In this document: piece after piece, positions 33,537 to 43,413 of the stretch | Position numbering within the stretch: position 1 is the stretch's first letter | Layout: every line of letters begins with the position of its first letter | NCBI RefSeq assembly: GCF_024606225.1 | Contig: NZ_JAGRPU010000005.1 | Span: 141,653 to 205,652, forward strand | DNA length: 64,000 bases | Direction of reading: 5' to 3' | Source of the DNA: Endozoicomonas sp. ISHI1 | GTDB lineage: Bacteria > Pseudomonadota > Gammaproteobacteria > Pseudomonadales > Endozoicomonadaceae | Program-made: the position numbers and the translations under genes | The notes under the pieces: generated by a model | What the model saw: only the letters and a program-made list of their open reading frames with translations | Database searches by the model: none | What the model was told of the DNA's origin: nothing

Positions 33537-34058
33537 ATGAGTGATCAGTCTCTGGTTTCGGACTTTAAACAGGCCATGCAGGAACTGGCAGCGTCCGTCA
33601 ACGTCATTACTTCTCAACATGACGGATCAAGAAACGGTCTTACCGCCACAGCCGTATGCTCTTTGTCCATGGAACCCGTTTCCATGCTGGTTTGCATCCA
33701 TAAAGACGTACAGGCACTGGCAGAAATCAGAGCCAGCGGTTACTTCTGTATCAATGTCCTGAGCACAGACCAGCAGAGTGTGTCTGATGTTTTTGCCGGC
33801 AGCACCGGTGCCAGAGGCGAGCAACGATTTCTGGAAGCAGGTAACTGGACAAGCTCTCAATCCGGAGCACCTATGCTGGACGACGCTTTGGCCAGTGTCG
33901 TCTGCGAACTGGAGGAAATCAACACATCAGGCACACACTCTATCTGTATTGGCCATGTTCGCGAGGTTCGCCTGAACCGCGGCTCATCGCCTCTGATTTA
34001 TGCCCGGCAACAATACGGCACTCTCACCGAGCTGCCTGAAACAGAAAAAGCCGCCTGA
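33537..34058 (+). CDS. Flavin reductase-like protein
   Basis: A 173-residue FMN-binding flavin reductase domain: FKQAMQELAASVNVITSQHDGSRNGLTATAVCSLSMEPVSMLVCIHK, then SGYFCINVLSTDQQSV and LIYARQQYGTL. Family members reduce FMN/FAD with NAD(P)H, usually for a monooxygenase partner, which is not seen here. Confidence 0.88.
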   Translation: MSDQSLVSDFKQAMQELAASVNVITSQHDGSRNGLTATAVCSLSMEPVSMLVCIHKDVQALAEIRASGYFCINVLSTDQQSVSDVFAGSTGARGEQRFLEAGNWTSSQSGAPMLDDALASVVCELEEINTSGTHSICIGHVREVRLNRGSSPLIYARQQYGTLTELPETEKAA

Positions 34059-34182
34059 ATATGATAGATTCCGGAACACAGATTAACTGACCTGTGCTTC
34101 GGAACTCATCGTACGATTCTTCCGATCACAGTGAAGTTTATCTTCCACTATCAACGCCCACCCACAAAATCACAAAAAGCCT

Positions 34183-34749
34183 ATGAGCCGTATTCAACAG
34201 ACTCTGGCAGCGATAGACAAGCTGCATGAACAAGACCCTGAAACCATCGAAGGCAAAGCCAAAGAACTGATCTATGCAGAGAATATGTCCGCATGGCTCG
34301 ATAAGTTATGTCCGGATGCCTCCGAAGAACTGCAGATTGCCGTTCGCAGCCAGCATCTTTGCCGTTGGGAAATTCCACGTTCAGAATTCCCGATGGATCG
34401 GCCTGGCTACCTTAAATGGCGGACAGAACTGGGCAAACTGCACGCCCGAAAAGCAGTCAAGGTCATGCAGGAAAATGGTTACAGTCAAGAGAGCTGCCAG
34501 CAGACCGAAAGTATCATTCGCAAACTGGGCATCAAGCGCAATGCTGAAGCCCAGACACTGGAAGACTGTGCCTGTCTGGTGTTTATCGAAACCGATTTCC
34601 TGAACTTTGCCAGACAGCATCCGGAAGATAAAGTGCTTCGAATCGTCCAGAAGACCTGGGCCAAAATGTCAGAACAGGCCCACCAGCAGGCGCTGGCAAT
34701 GGATCTGCCTGCCGAAGCACTGAGCCTGATCCAGAAAGCACTGACTTAA
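34183..34749 (+). CDS. DUF4202 family protein
   Basis: A 188-residue helical protein: LAAIDKLHEQDPE, AVRSQHLCRWEIPRSEFPMDRPGYLKWRTELGKLHA and LEDCACLVFIETDFLNFA. His and Asp positions (QHLCRW, LHARK, EDCACLVFIE) recall HD-type metal sites. The family is widespread in proteobacteria without a defined role. Confidence 0.85.
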   Translation: MSRIQQTLAAIDKLHEQDPETIEGKAKELIYAENMSAWLDKLCPDASEELQIAVRSQHLCRWEIPRSEFPMDRPGYLKWRTELGKLHARKAVKVMQENGYSQESCQQTESIIRKLGIKRNAEAQTLEDCACLVFIETDFLNFARQHPEDKVLRIVQKTWAKMSEQAHQQALAMDLPAEALSLIQKALT

Positions 34750-34768
34750 CACAAAACACAGGATTTCA

Positions 34769-35269
34769 ATGAGCATACGTCTTGGCAAATTCATTCGGGA
34801 AGCTATCTTCACCCTGCTAATCGCGGCTATAGTCATGACGGCATACAACGTCTATCTGCAAAGAGACATGCCTTCGGGGGCGGCTCCGGAACTGCGCGCA
34901 ATGCCTGTTAACGGAGCAGAAATCGACCTCTATAAACTGTCTGAAGAGAAACCGGTCCTGCTTTATTTCTGGGCCAGCTGGTGCCGGGTCTGTCACTGGG
35001 TCAGCCCTGCGGTCAGTGATTTATCAGAAGATCATCAGGTCGTTACCGTGGCCATGGTCTCAGGCGACAATGAGAGAGTGGCCCGATACCTCAATGCCAA
35101 AGATTTACACTTTCCCGTCATTAATGACCCTCAGGGCTCTACCAGCAGAGCCTGGAACGTCAGCGTGACGCCTGCCATTTTCATCATCAGAAAAGGTGAA
35201 ATAAAGTCCATCACAACGGGCTTCACCACCAAGGCCGGAATGCTGGCAAGATTGTGGATAAATCGATAG
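34769..35269 (+). CDS. Membrane-anchored thioredoxin-like protein (TlpA/ScsD type)
   Basis: A 166-residue protein with one N-terminal TM segment (AIFTLLIAAIVMTAYNVYL) and a periplasmic thioredoxin fold. The active site is FWASWCRVCHWVSP (CxxC) and the cis-Pro is in NVSVTPAIFII. Such proteins oxidise or reduce periplasmic disulfides. It starts 20 bp after the DUF4202 gene, so the two are probably co-transcribed. Confidence 0.9.
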   Translation: MSIRLGKFIREAIFTLLIAAIVMTAYNVYLQRDMPSGAAPELRAMPVNGAEIDLYKLSEEKPVLLYFWASWCRVCHWVSPAVSDLSEDHQVVTVAMVSGDNERVARYLNAKDLHFPVINDPQGSTSRAWNVSVTPAIFIIRKGEIKSITTGFTTKAGMLARLWINR

Positions 35270-35353
35270 GCTATCTGGTCGTTTAGTAATTATCTTTGAT
35301 CTGAAATCACGGTTTCAGGATAATGGCTGATCAAAGTCAATCATTTTTCAGCC

Positions 35354-36760
35354 ATGAAATACCCACGTTGTCTGGCATTAGGAACCTTGCTTCTCCTGAT
35401 GTCGGGTTGTGCTACACACAGCACCTTATCGCCACCAAAAACTTCTCTGCCAACGACCTTTTCTCAGTCAGGCAATGAAGCTCAGACCAGCCTCTGGTGG
35501 CAAAGCTTTGACGACCCCCGGCTCAATAGCCTTATTGAAACAGCATTGACCAATAATTTCAGTCTGAAAGCAGCAACAGACAGACTTCGTCAGGCTGAAG
35601 CCGTTGCCAGACAGTCCGGAGCAACATCGGTGCCCACTATTGATGGAACCTTCGAAGGCCGCCACACCAAGCAGTCTTCCGGTAATGTTGAGCAATTTCA
35701 GATCGGATTGATGGCCAGCTATGAAGTAGATCTCTGGTCACGCCTTGCCGCCAGTGAAGCCTCTGCAACGTTCGAGCTTCTCGCCAGCCGCGAAGCACTC
35801 AACATTGCAACTATAACATTGTCGTCTGAGATAGCCCGTCAATGGTACGAGCTGGTCACCCAACAATCCCTGATCAAACTCTATGATCAGCAGATTGAAA
35901 ACCTGAACCGTCAGCTGTCCGTGATTGAACTGCGATTCCGATACGGTCAGACGCAGGCAGAAGATCTGCTGCAACAGCAACAGCTTCTGGAAAATCTTAA
36001 TGCCAAAAGACTAGCTGCCAGGCGTCAACAGCAACTGACTTCCCAACAGTTGGCTCTGTTGACCGGAGCCATCGAACTGCATTCAATCGATATCCCGAAA
36101 ACGCCGGAACTGAAACCTTTACCCTCAACAGGCTTACCGGCTGACTTATTGAGTCGTCGTCCGGATCTCAGGCAGGCCTGGTTTTATGTCGAGCGTCAAA
36201 ATCAGCAATTGATTGTGGCCGAGGCTGACCGGCTGCCTCAGATCAATCTCACGGCCTCACTGTTATCCACCAGCTCAAACTTCTCTTCTCTGGTGAATGA
36301 CTGGGCAGGCCATCTGGCGGCGGGGCTGATCGCGCCCCTTTTTGATGGTGGACTGCGCAAAGCTGAAGTCGAACGTCAGCAAGCGGCTTTGAGCGAATCC
36401 CTGAATACTTATTCCCAAACGATTCTCGAAGCCTTTACGGAAGTGGAAACAGCATTGACCCGTGAACAGTCTGAGCAACAGCAACTACAAAGTATCGATA
36501 AACAATTGTCGTTAGCTATCAAGACAGAACAGTTCAAACTGACCCGGTATCAGAATGGTGACAGCACTTTCCTTGAAGTGTTAACCGCACAAAACAGCAG
36601 ACTGGATCTGGAACAGCAGAAACTGATCAGCAAGGGCAATCTTCTGGCCGAGCGAATTCAACTTCACCGGGCTCTGGCGGGTGATCTGAATGCAGAAGAG
36701 CTCGTCCGGAATAAAAGCATGACAGGTACTGAACAAGACAAGGCTCAGCCCATAAACTGA
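35354..36760 (+). CDS. Outer-membrane efflux lipoprotein (NodT/OprM type)
   Basis: A 468-residue TolC-family channel. The N-terminus MKYPRCLALGTLLLLMSGC is a lipobox. Two OEP domains follow, with the repeated pattern SLKAATDRLRQAEAVARQSG and ALLSRRPDLRQAWFYVERQN and the hallmark DLLSRRPDLRQA. It forms the outer-membrane exit of the RND pump encoded downstream; its stop is 1 bp from the next start. Confidence 0.92.
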   Translation: MKYPRCLALGTLLLLMSGCATHSTLSPPKTSLPTTFSQSGNEAQTSLWWQSFDDPRLNSLIETALTNNFSLKAATDRLRQAEAVARQSGATSVPTIDGTFEGRHTKQSSGNVEQFQIGLMASYEVDLWSRLAASEASATFELLASREALNIATITLSSEIARQWYELVTQQSLIKLYDQQIENLNRQLSVIELRFRYGQTQAEDLLQQQQLLENLNAKRLAARRQQQLTSQQLALLTGAIELHSIDIPKTPELKPLPSTGLPADLLSRRPDLRQAWFYVERQNQQLIVAEADRLPQINLTASLLSTSSNFSSLVNDWAGHLAAGLIAPLFDGGLRKAEVERQQAALSESLNTYSQTILEAFTEVETALTREQSEQQQLQSIDKQLSLAIKTEQFKLTRYQNGDSTFLEVLTAQNSRLDLEQQKLISKGNLLAERIQLHRALAGDLNAEELVRNKSMTGTEQDKAQPIN

Positions 36761-36761
36761 T

Positions 36762-37958
36762 ATGAAAATGAATCCAACCACCCAACACCTGAGAAAGCCT
36801 GCTGCCCCCCTATTGATCCTTGCCATCTCGATTATTACAGCATGGCTGCTGATGACGACCTCTCCCAAAGCCAGTCGTGCCGAACCCGGGAAAAAATCCC
36901 AAATGGTCGAGACAGTTACGGTTGAGCAGCAAACCGTCAACATTCGTCTCAGGGGTCTGGGCACCGTTATCCCAAGTCAGTTTGTCACTCTTTATCCAGA
37001 GGTCAGTGGCAGGATAGACAGTATCCTTGATGGCCTGATGCCAGGCTCCCGTGTCAAGAAAGGTGAGCTGCTTGTGACTCTGGATCAGGATGAATATGAG
37101 ATTCTTGTTCGGGAACAGGAAGCCGCTGTCGCTCAGGCATTGTCTGAATTGAAGCTGGAACAGGGTCAGCAGAATATCGCCCGGCAGGAGTACGAACTGA
37201 CAGGCCATAAACTCTCCCCGGAAGAAGAGGCCCTGGTCCTTCGGCAACCTCAACTGGAAGCGGCTAAAGCAGGTTTAATCAGGGCTCAGGCGAGTCTGGA
37301 TCAGGCAAAACTGAACCTTAGACGCACACAAATAACGGCACCGTTTAATAGCCAGGTCATTAACAACTCCGTTTACCCCGGTAGTCAGGTCAGCAACAGC
37401 ACTGCCCTGATGAAGCTGATCTCAACTGACCGTTTCTGGATAGAGCTGGAAGTACCTGTCGAGCAGCTGAAATGGTTGAATTTTGCCAACGAACATTCCA
37501 GCGGCAGTTCTGTAGTAATCACCAGTCCTCAATGGAGTGGAGACTCTCGTCAGGGAAGGCTGATCTCTGTATCTCCCGAACTGAACGACGGATCTCTTAT
37601 GGCAAAGGTCATTATTGAGATTGAGGACCCGCTGTCTCAAAGGGAAAAGAATAAGGGCAAGCCTCCTGTAATGGTGAATGATCTTCTTAGCGCAGAGATC
37701 GTGGGTAAAAAAGTGGACGACGCCTTTGTGGTGCCTGAAGCACTGATAAGAAACAGCAATCAGATCTGGGTGCTAACCCGGGGTAGCACCCTCGAAATTC
37801 GAACTTTATCACCTATCTATCGTGACTCAGGGAAAGCGATCTTGCTCTCTGGCCTTGAAGATGGCGACCAGCTGATCAGCTCTTCGCTGACGACACCTGT
37901 CAATGGCCTGCCACTGCGCACAGCAGAAAAGCCTATTTTTGAAGGTAAGCAGCCATGA
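36762..37958 (+). CDS. RND efflux periplasmic adaptor (MFP)
   Basis: A 398-residue adaptor with an N-terminal signal/anchor (LLILAISIITAWLLMTTS). The lipoyl half-motifs are VTLYPEVSGRIDSILDGLMPGSRVKKGELLVTLD and LRRTQITAPFNSQVINNSVYPGSQV, separated by an alpha-helical hairpin. A beta-barrel domain and a membrane-proximal domain follow. It links the RND pump to the outer-membrane channel. It overlaps the pump gene by 4 bp. Confidence 0.92.
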   Translation: MKMNPTTQHLRKPAAPLLILAISIITAWLLMTTSPKASRAEPGKKSQMVETVTVEQQTVNIRLRGLGTVIPSQFVTLYPEVSGRIDSILDGLMPGSRVKKGELLVTLDQDEYEILVREQEAAVAQALSELKLEQGQQNIARQEYELTGHKLSPEEEALVLRQPQLEAAKAGLIRAQASLDQAKLNLRRTQITAPFNSQVINNSVYPGSQVSNSTALMKLISTDRFWIELEVPVEQLKWLNFANEHSSGSSVVITSPQWSGDSRQGRLISVSPELNDGSLMAKVIIEIEDPLSQREKNKGKPPVMVNDLLSAEIVGKKVDDAFVVPEALIRNSNQIWVLTRGSTLEIRTLSPIYRDSGKAILLSGLEDGDQLISSSLTTPVNGLPLRTAEKPIFEGKQP

Positions 37959-40900
37959 GCGATATAAAAGCCATGAGCGATATGACTGAACATAAAGGCG
38001 CTATCGCGTGGATGGCTCGTGACAGGATCACTCCGAATCTATTGATGCTCTTTCTGATTATTGGTGGCCTGTTTGTCACATGGGACATCAAGAAAGAAAT
38101 CATGCCTGAATTCAATGTTGACAGGATCGAAGTGGCTGTCAATTACTCAGGAGCAACACCCGAAGAGATTGATCTGGGCATTGTGTTACCTATTGAAAAT
38201 GCCATCCGGGGCATTGAAGGCATTGATGAGATTAACTCTACGTCGGTTTCAGGCTCAGCCTCAATCACCGTCAAAGTGATGGAAGGATACGATGCCAACC
38301 AACTGTTACAGGATATTGATCAGGCAGTAAACCGAATCAGCACTCTGCCTGAAGAATCCGAAAAACCCCGGATATCCGTCAAAAGCCGTAAAAGAGACGT
38401 CATGGAAATCATGATCTACGGTGAGGTCGATAAGCGGATTTTGCGAACCGTAGCAGAAAACATTCGAGACCGTTTACAGCGAGATCCCGGACTCACCCAG
38501 ATTGAACTGGATATGGAGCCCGGGCATGAGATCCGGATCAGTATCGATCAAGACCAGCTGCAACGCTATGGATTGACTCTGGCAGAGGTTTCTGAAGCCC
38601 TCAGCCAGCATGCTTTCGATCAAACTTCCGGAGAAATTAATGCTATCGGGGGCGACATCAGTGTCCGGGTTCAGGAACGTCGTGAACAGGCTGATGCTTT
38701 CCGTGATGTTCCGGTCAAAACATTGACCAGTGGCAGCACGCTAAAACTGGGAGACATTGCCACACTCACCCATGATTTCGACGACGATGGTACGGAGGCA
38801 CGTTATAACGGTCAACTGGCAGCCGGACTGACCGTTTACCGTGTGGGTGAGCAAACGCCCGTCGGTGTATCGGATATCGTAAGAAATATTCTTCCTGAAA
38901 TACGAGCGGAGCTGCCTCCCGGAGTGAATATCGAGATCACCGATGATGACTCGGTAAACTTCAAAAACCAGATGAATCTGCTGCTAAAAAATGCCTTTCT
39001 GGGACTGCTGCTGGTACTGGTTCTGCTGAGTCTGTTCCTGGAGTACCGTCTGGCGTTCTGGGTCACGATGGGAATTCCAACCTCTTTCCTGGGCGCCATG
39101 CTATTACTGCCCGGAATGGATGTTTCCATCAATATTATTTCGATGTTTGCCTTTATTATCGCCCTTGGGATTGTAGTGGATGATGCTATTATTGCCGGTG
39201 AAAACATCTACCATCGTCGTCAGGAAGGCATGAGCTTTTCAAGGGCCGCTATTCTCGGGGCCAAAGACGTCGCCGTACCACTGACGTTCAGTATCCTGAC
39301 CAACATGGTGGCTTTTCTCCCGATTCTGACTCTCCCCGGCATGCTGGGCAAACTTCAACAGGCGACGCCGTTGGTGGTCATCAGCGTATTTGCCATCTCA
39401 TGGATCGAGGCTCTGTTTATTCTCCCCGCCCATCTGGGGCAAACAAAAGACAGGCCAAAAGGCAAAATGGGTCAATGGCTGGACAACGTACAGCAAAGTA
39501 TTGATAAACGTCTAATGTTGCTTATAAATACAAGATACAAGCCTGTGCTGAACAGCGTTCTTGATCGTAAATACCTGTCACTTGCCATTGCTATGGCTAT
39601 TGTCGTGCTGGTCGGAGCCTGGCAGGCCAGCGGCAGACTGGGCTTTTATCTGATGCCCAGAACCGATGCCAGCTTTGTCAGGGTCACTGCCACTCACCCA
39701 TATGGTAGTTCTGAAAGCAAAATCAGGGAAACGCTGGCCATCATTGAAGCTGGCGCACAGGAAGTGGCCCGGGAAAATGGCGGCGATAAACTGGTAAGCG
39801 GCCTTTCAACCATCATTGAGAACGACGTAATCAGAGTTTCTCTGAACCTGACTACTCCTGATGTACGCCCGATCAGTACTGCTCAAGTCGCTAACCTGTG
39901 GCGGAAAGCGAATGGCGAACTGACGGGGCTCCTGAGCATCACGTATAGTACGACAGGTCATGGTCCGGGAGGTGATCCTGCCCTGACCGTTGAACTCAGC
40001 CACACAGACACTGAGGTTCTTCGCCAGTCCAGTGAATTTCTCGTAGGGAAACTCGAACAATTTAGCGGAGTCACGGATATTTCCAGCAGTTTCGCCAGTG
40101 GTAATCCTCAGCTGGATATCCGCATCAGTGATGAAGGCATGGCTCTGGGGCTCACCGCTAACGATATTTCACGACAGTTGCGCAATGCTCTCTTTGGCAT
40201 AACAGCCATAAAGCAGCAGGAAGGAAGAAACGAAGTCTCGGTGAAAGTCATGTTAAATGAAGCATTGAGGCAGAGTGAAGCCGATCTTCTCAATATGATG
40301 ATCCGTACTGACGACGGCAGCTATATTCCTCTGACCCGTGTCGCAGCCATTGGCAAGAGTACTGCCCCATCAAGCGTAACCCGCAGAGATGGCAGCAGAA
40401 CCGTTGATATTACCGCAGAAGTGAACCCGAGGGGTTCTACACCGCAGATCATCAGCTCTCTTCAAAACAATGTATTTGAGGAGCTTCAGGCTAAGTATCC
40501 GGGACTACAAATCGATCTGGGAGGAGACCAGAAACGTGCAGCAAAAAGCATGAGTGCGCTCTTGAAGTCGAGCCTGCTGGCCATGCTTTTGATCTACGCT
40601 CTGCTGGCTATACCTTTTCAGAGCTTTACCCAGCCACTACTGGTCATGGCAGCCATTCCTTTTGGGGTAGCAGGCGCTTTTTTGGGTCATATAATACTGG
40701 GCTACACCCTGAGCATGATCAGTTTTATGGGTATCATAGCGCTTTGTGGCGTTGTGGTGAACGACAGTCTCATTCTACTGACCACCTACAACGGACACAG
40801 AAAAGATGGAAAGGACTGGAGAGAAGCCATTAATCAGGCCGCAACCCGACGTTTCCGTCCTATTATTCTGACGACACTGACCACCTTTGGTGGATTGGCT

Positions 40901-41092
40901 CCAATGATTTTCGAGACTTCCCGTCAAGCACAGATGGTCATCCCCATGGCGATCTCTCTGGGCTTTGGCATTCTCTTTGCCACCTTTATCACTCTGGCGA
41001 TCATTCCCTGTCTGATCGGTGCAGGGCATGACCTCAAGAGCTGGTTTCAGGAAAGTCGAGGGAAAGAACCCGCTTTGAGCTCAACTCCCTGA
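37955..41092 (+). CDS. RND multidrug efflux transporter
   Basis: A 1045-residue inner-membrane proton antiporter with 12 TM segments and two large periplasmic loops. TM4 carries the proton-relay Asp pair in ALGIVVDDAIIAGENIYHRR; the first loop starts at WDIKKEIMPEFNVDRIEVAVNYSGATPEEID. DALAxxP-type motifs are degenerate, as in the MexF/AcrF-related 'HAE-like' branch that lacks a known drug profile. It is the last gene of a complete three-gene efflux operon. Confidence 0.93.
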   Translation: MSDIKAMSDMTEHKGAIAWMARDRITPNLLMLFLIIGGLFVTWDIKKEIMPEFNVDRIEVAVNYSGATPEEIDLGIVLPIENAIRGIEGIDEINSTSVSGSASITVKVMEGYDANQLLQDIDQAVNRISTLPEESEKPRISVKSRKRDVMEIMIYGEVDKRILRTVAENIRDRLQRDPGLTQIELDMEPGHEIRISIDQDQLQRYGLTLAEVSEALSQHAFDQTSGEINAIGGDISVRVQERREQADAFRDVPVKTLTSGSTLKLGDIATLTHDFDDDGTEARYNGQLAAGLTVYRVGEQTPVGVSDIVRNILPEIRAELPPGVNIEITDDDSVNFKNQMNLLLKNAFLGLLLVLVLLSLFLEYRLAFWVTMGIPTSFLGAMLLLPGMDVSINIISMFAFIIALGIVVDDAIIAGENIYHRRQEGMSFSRAAILGAKDVAVPLTFSILTNMVAFLPILTLPGMLGKLQQATPLVVISVFAISWIEALFILPAHLGQTKDRPKGKMGQWLDNVQQSIDKRLMLLINTRYKPVLNSVLDRKYLSLAIAMAIVVLVGAWQASGRLGFYLMPRTDASFVRVTATHPYGSSESKIRETLAIIEAGAQEVARENGGDKLVSGLSTIIENDVIRVSLNLTTPDVRPISTAQVANLWRKANGELTGLLSITYSTTGHGPGGDPALTVELSHTDTEVLRQSSEFLVGKLEQFSGVTDISSSFASGNPQLDIRISDEGMALGLTANDISRQLRNALFGITAIKQQEGRNEVSVKVMLNEALRQSEADLLNMMIRTDDGSYIPLTRVAAIGKSTAPSSVTRRDGSRTVDITAEVNPRGSTPQIISSLQNNVFEELQAKYPGLQIDLGGDQKRAAKSMSALLKSSLLAMLLIYALLAIPFQSFTQPLLVMAAIPFGVAGAFLGHIILGYTLSMISFMGIIALCGVVVNDSLILLTTYNGHRKDGKDWREAINQAATRRFRPIILTTLTTFGGLAPMIFETSRQAQMVIPMAISLGFGILFATFITLAIIPCLIGAGHDLKSWFQESRGKEPALSSTP

Positions 41093-41100
41093 TACAAAAA

Positions 41101-41123
41101 GGCCGCTGAAAAAAGCGGCCTTT
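41101..41123 (+). terminator. Terminator of the RND operon
   Basis: GGCCGCT-gaaaaa-AGCGGCC followed by TTTC, 8 bp after the pump stop codon. It separates the efflux operon from the F-box array. Confidence 0.88.
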
Positions 41124-41132
41124 CTGGTAGGT

Positions 41133-41251
41133 GTTAGTTTCACTAACATCAATGTCATGAACTTTCATGCTAAAACCGACTCTAAGCCGCAGAACCAATT
41201 TTGAATATCCTTGCCAACCAGAGAAAAGAACAACTTTCCAAGAAACGAACT
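41133..41251 (+). promoter_or_regulatory. Conserved upstream block of the F-box/WD40 genes (first of ten full copies)
   Basis: About 118 bp run from GTTAGTTTCACTAACATC to the start codon. Near-identical blocks start at 41133, 43299, 44494, 46395, 50024, 52260, 54387, 56426, 58525 and 61620; the gene at 48262 has only the last about 65 bp. The first 15 bases form GTTAGT-TTC-ACTAAC, a perfect inverted repeat here and nearly so elsewhere, so it may be an operator. No convincing -35/-10 pair or strong ribosome-binding site is visible; CTTTTAAGAAACGAAC precedes most starts. Confidence 0.6.
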
Positions 41252-43228
41252 ATGGATTGCATAAATAACCATTCCTGCCTCGATGATCCACTCTCATCAA
41301 CACCCGATCAATCTCACTTAGAGACACCCATTGCTACCACTATGGGTAGGAACATCATTGTACGTGACAAGAACGAGCTTTCATTGTTGCTCGATTTGCC
41401 CCCGACAGTACAATCCAAAATTTATACTTATTTGTGGACTCATGATATTACCCAATTAACACGGACAAATTCATACATTAACAACACGCTCAAAAATGAT
41501 GATTCAATGGCAAGGGCATGGTTTCGCCGGTTTGCTTCATCACATCAAACAAAAATGAAGACAGTCCTCACTGCAAAAGATAAAGATGAACTCCAGAAAT
41601 GGTTGAATCGTTTCACAAAGGATGAGGCATTAGTCAAGTCAATCATGGATCGCCATGGGAGTATTCATTTTCCTGCTCTGTTCTTTTTCACTCTCACCAA
41701 ACTGATGTGTCAATGTAAAACATTTAAATTGGAGACTAAAGCCACCATCCCCTGTAATAGTTCAGAGCACTTGGCTGCCTTCAGCGCCGATGGACGCCAC
41801 CTGATGATCGACTATGACCCCAGAACCTGCAAAATCTATGGTCAGGAGAGCGATGGAACATGGCAAGCAAAAGGCACTATCTCCCATTATCAGCTTGTCA
41901 GATCAGTCACCTTCAGTGCCAATAGCTGCTATGTAGTGACCACTAGCATGGATTGCAAGGCGAAAATTTATGGCAAGAGGGACGAACGGTCATGGGAAGA
42001 AAAAGCCACTATTTCCCATAATCAGTGGGTCAAATCAGCCACCTTCAGCCCCGATAGCAGCCATGTGTTGACCTACAGTGACGACGGCAAAGCGAAAATC
42101 TATGGCAAGAAGGACGAACGATCATGGGAAGAAAAAGCCACTATTTCCCATAACGCTAGTGTCAGTTTTGCCACCTTCAGCAAAGATGGTCGCTATCTAG
42201 TAACCACCAGTTGGGATCAAAGGGCAAAAATCTATGGCCAGAGTGACGATGGGTCATGGGCAGAAAAAGCCATCATTCCACATGATGAGACTGTCTACTC
42301 AGCCACCTTCAGCCCCGATAGCCGCTATGTGGTGACCGCCAGCCTGGATAGGAAAGCGAAAATCTATGGCCAGATAGACGATGGGTCCTGGCTGGAAAAG
42401 GCCATTGTTTCCCATTTTGTTTCAGTTACCTTCAGCTCCGATAGTCGCCATGTGGTGATCACCAGAGATAATGGCAGTGCAAAGATCTATAGACTGGATA
42501 CCGATGGATCATGGGAAGAAGAAGCCATCATTTCCCATAATGGAAAGGTCAAGTCAGTCAAATTCAGTCCCGATAGTCGCTGTTTAATGACCTCCAGTGA
42601 CGATAACAAGGCGATAATCTCTGGCCAGGATAAAAACGGATCATGGCAAGAAAAAGCCACCATTTCCGATTACCTGAGTCACTGCTCAGCTGGTACAACA
42701 GCCTGGGAGTTTCTTGAATCAATTTCCGGTTACCTAAGAAAGTGCTCAGCCAAATTCAGCGCCGATAGCCGCCATATGGTGACCGCCAATTTAGGTGACA
42801 AAGCGAAAATCTATGGTGAGAAGGACGATGGATCATGGGAACAAAAAGCCATCATTTCCCATAACAAAAATGTCTACTTTGCCAAATTCAGCCCCGATAG
42901 CCGTCATGTCATCACCTGCAGTAATGATCTCATGATGAAAATCTATAGCCTGAAGATCGATGGATCATGGAGAGAAAAAGCCATCATCTCCTATGATTGT
43001 TTTATTACATTAGCAACCTTTAGTGTCGATGGCCGCCATTTGGTCACTGTCAGTGTCGATGGAACGTGGAAAATTTATGGTCAGAACAGCGATGGATCAT
43101 GGGAAGAAAAAGCCAGCACTTCCCATCCTGGTATTATCCGATCAGCCACCCTCAGCGCCGATGGCCATGTTTTGACCATCCATCAAGATGAGACGGCGAA
43201 AATCACTGAACTAAGTATGAATGAATGA
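41252..43228 (+). CDS. F-box/WD40-like repeat protein, copy 1
   Basis: A 658-residue product from the ATG at 41252 (MDCINNHSCL), the start common to the family. Residues about 28-45 (IIVRDKNELSLLLDLPPTVQ) lead into the F-box motif (LPPTVQSKIYTYLWTHDITQLTRTNSYINN), ending about residue 90. A conserved helical linker (DELQKWLNRFTKDEALVKSIM) follows. From about residue 165 there are eleven WD40-like units of 41-43 residues, of the form TISHxxxVxSATFSxDSRHVVTxSxDGKAKIYGxxDDGSWxEKA; KIYG stands where WD40 has Trp-Asp. Unit 8 holds an insertion (SHCSAGTTAWEFLES). F-box plus propeller is the layout of eukaryotic FBXW ubiquitin-ligase receptors. Host-directed action is inference; no secretion signal is seen. 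Confidence 0.85.
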   Translation: MDCINNHSCLDDPLSSTPDQSHLETPIATTMGRNIIVRDKNELSLLLDLPPTVQSKIYTYLWTHDITQLTRTNSYINNTLKNDDSMARAWFRRFASSHQTKMKTVLTAKDKDELQKWLNRFTKDEALVKSIMDRHGSIHFPALFFFTLTKLMCQCKTFKLETKATIPCNSSEHLAAFSADGRHLMIDYDPRTCKIYGQESDGTWQAKGTISHYQLVRSVTFSANSCYVVTTSMDCKAKIYGKRDERSWEEKATISHNQWVKSATFSPDSSHVLTYSDDGKAKIYGKKDERSWEEKATISHNASVSFATFSKDGRYLVTTSWDQRAKIYGQSDDGSWAEKAIIPHDETVYSATFSPDSRYVVTASLDRKAKIYGQIDDGSWLEKAIVSHFVSVTFSSDSRHVVITRDNGSAKIYRLDTDGSWEEEAIISHNGKVKSVKFSPDSRCLMTSSDDNKAIISGQDKNGSWQEKATISDYLSHCSAGTTAWEFLESISGYLRKCSAKFSADSRHMVTANLGDKAKIYGEKDDGSWEQKAIISHNKNVYFAKFSPDSRHVITCSNDLMMKIYSLKIDGSWREKAIISYDCFITLATFSVDGRHLVTVSVDGTWKIYGQNSDGSWEEKASTSHPGIIRSATLSADGHVLTIHQDETAKITELSMNE

Positions 43229-43413
43229 TGGTTTGCTGTTACTCACTCATTATTCTTCTGCAACACCTGCCCGGCAAGAATCAACGTCCTGTTTTCCTGT
43301 TAGTTTCGCTGACATCAATGTTATGAACTTTCATGCTAAAACCGACTCTGACTTCCAGAATCAATTTTGAATCTCCTCACCAAGGATAAACAACAACTGT
43401 CGAGAAACGAACC

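Noticed and set aside
41140..41251. Leader sequence as true N-terminus (MLKPTLSRRINFEYP) of the F-box proteins
   Set aside because: It is open in some copies only and interrupted in others, whereas the ATG before DCINNHS or NSIKNLS is present in all.
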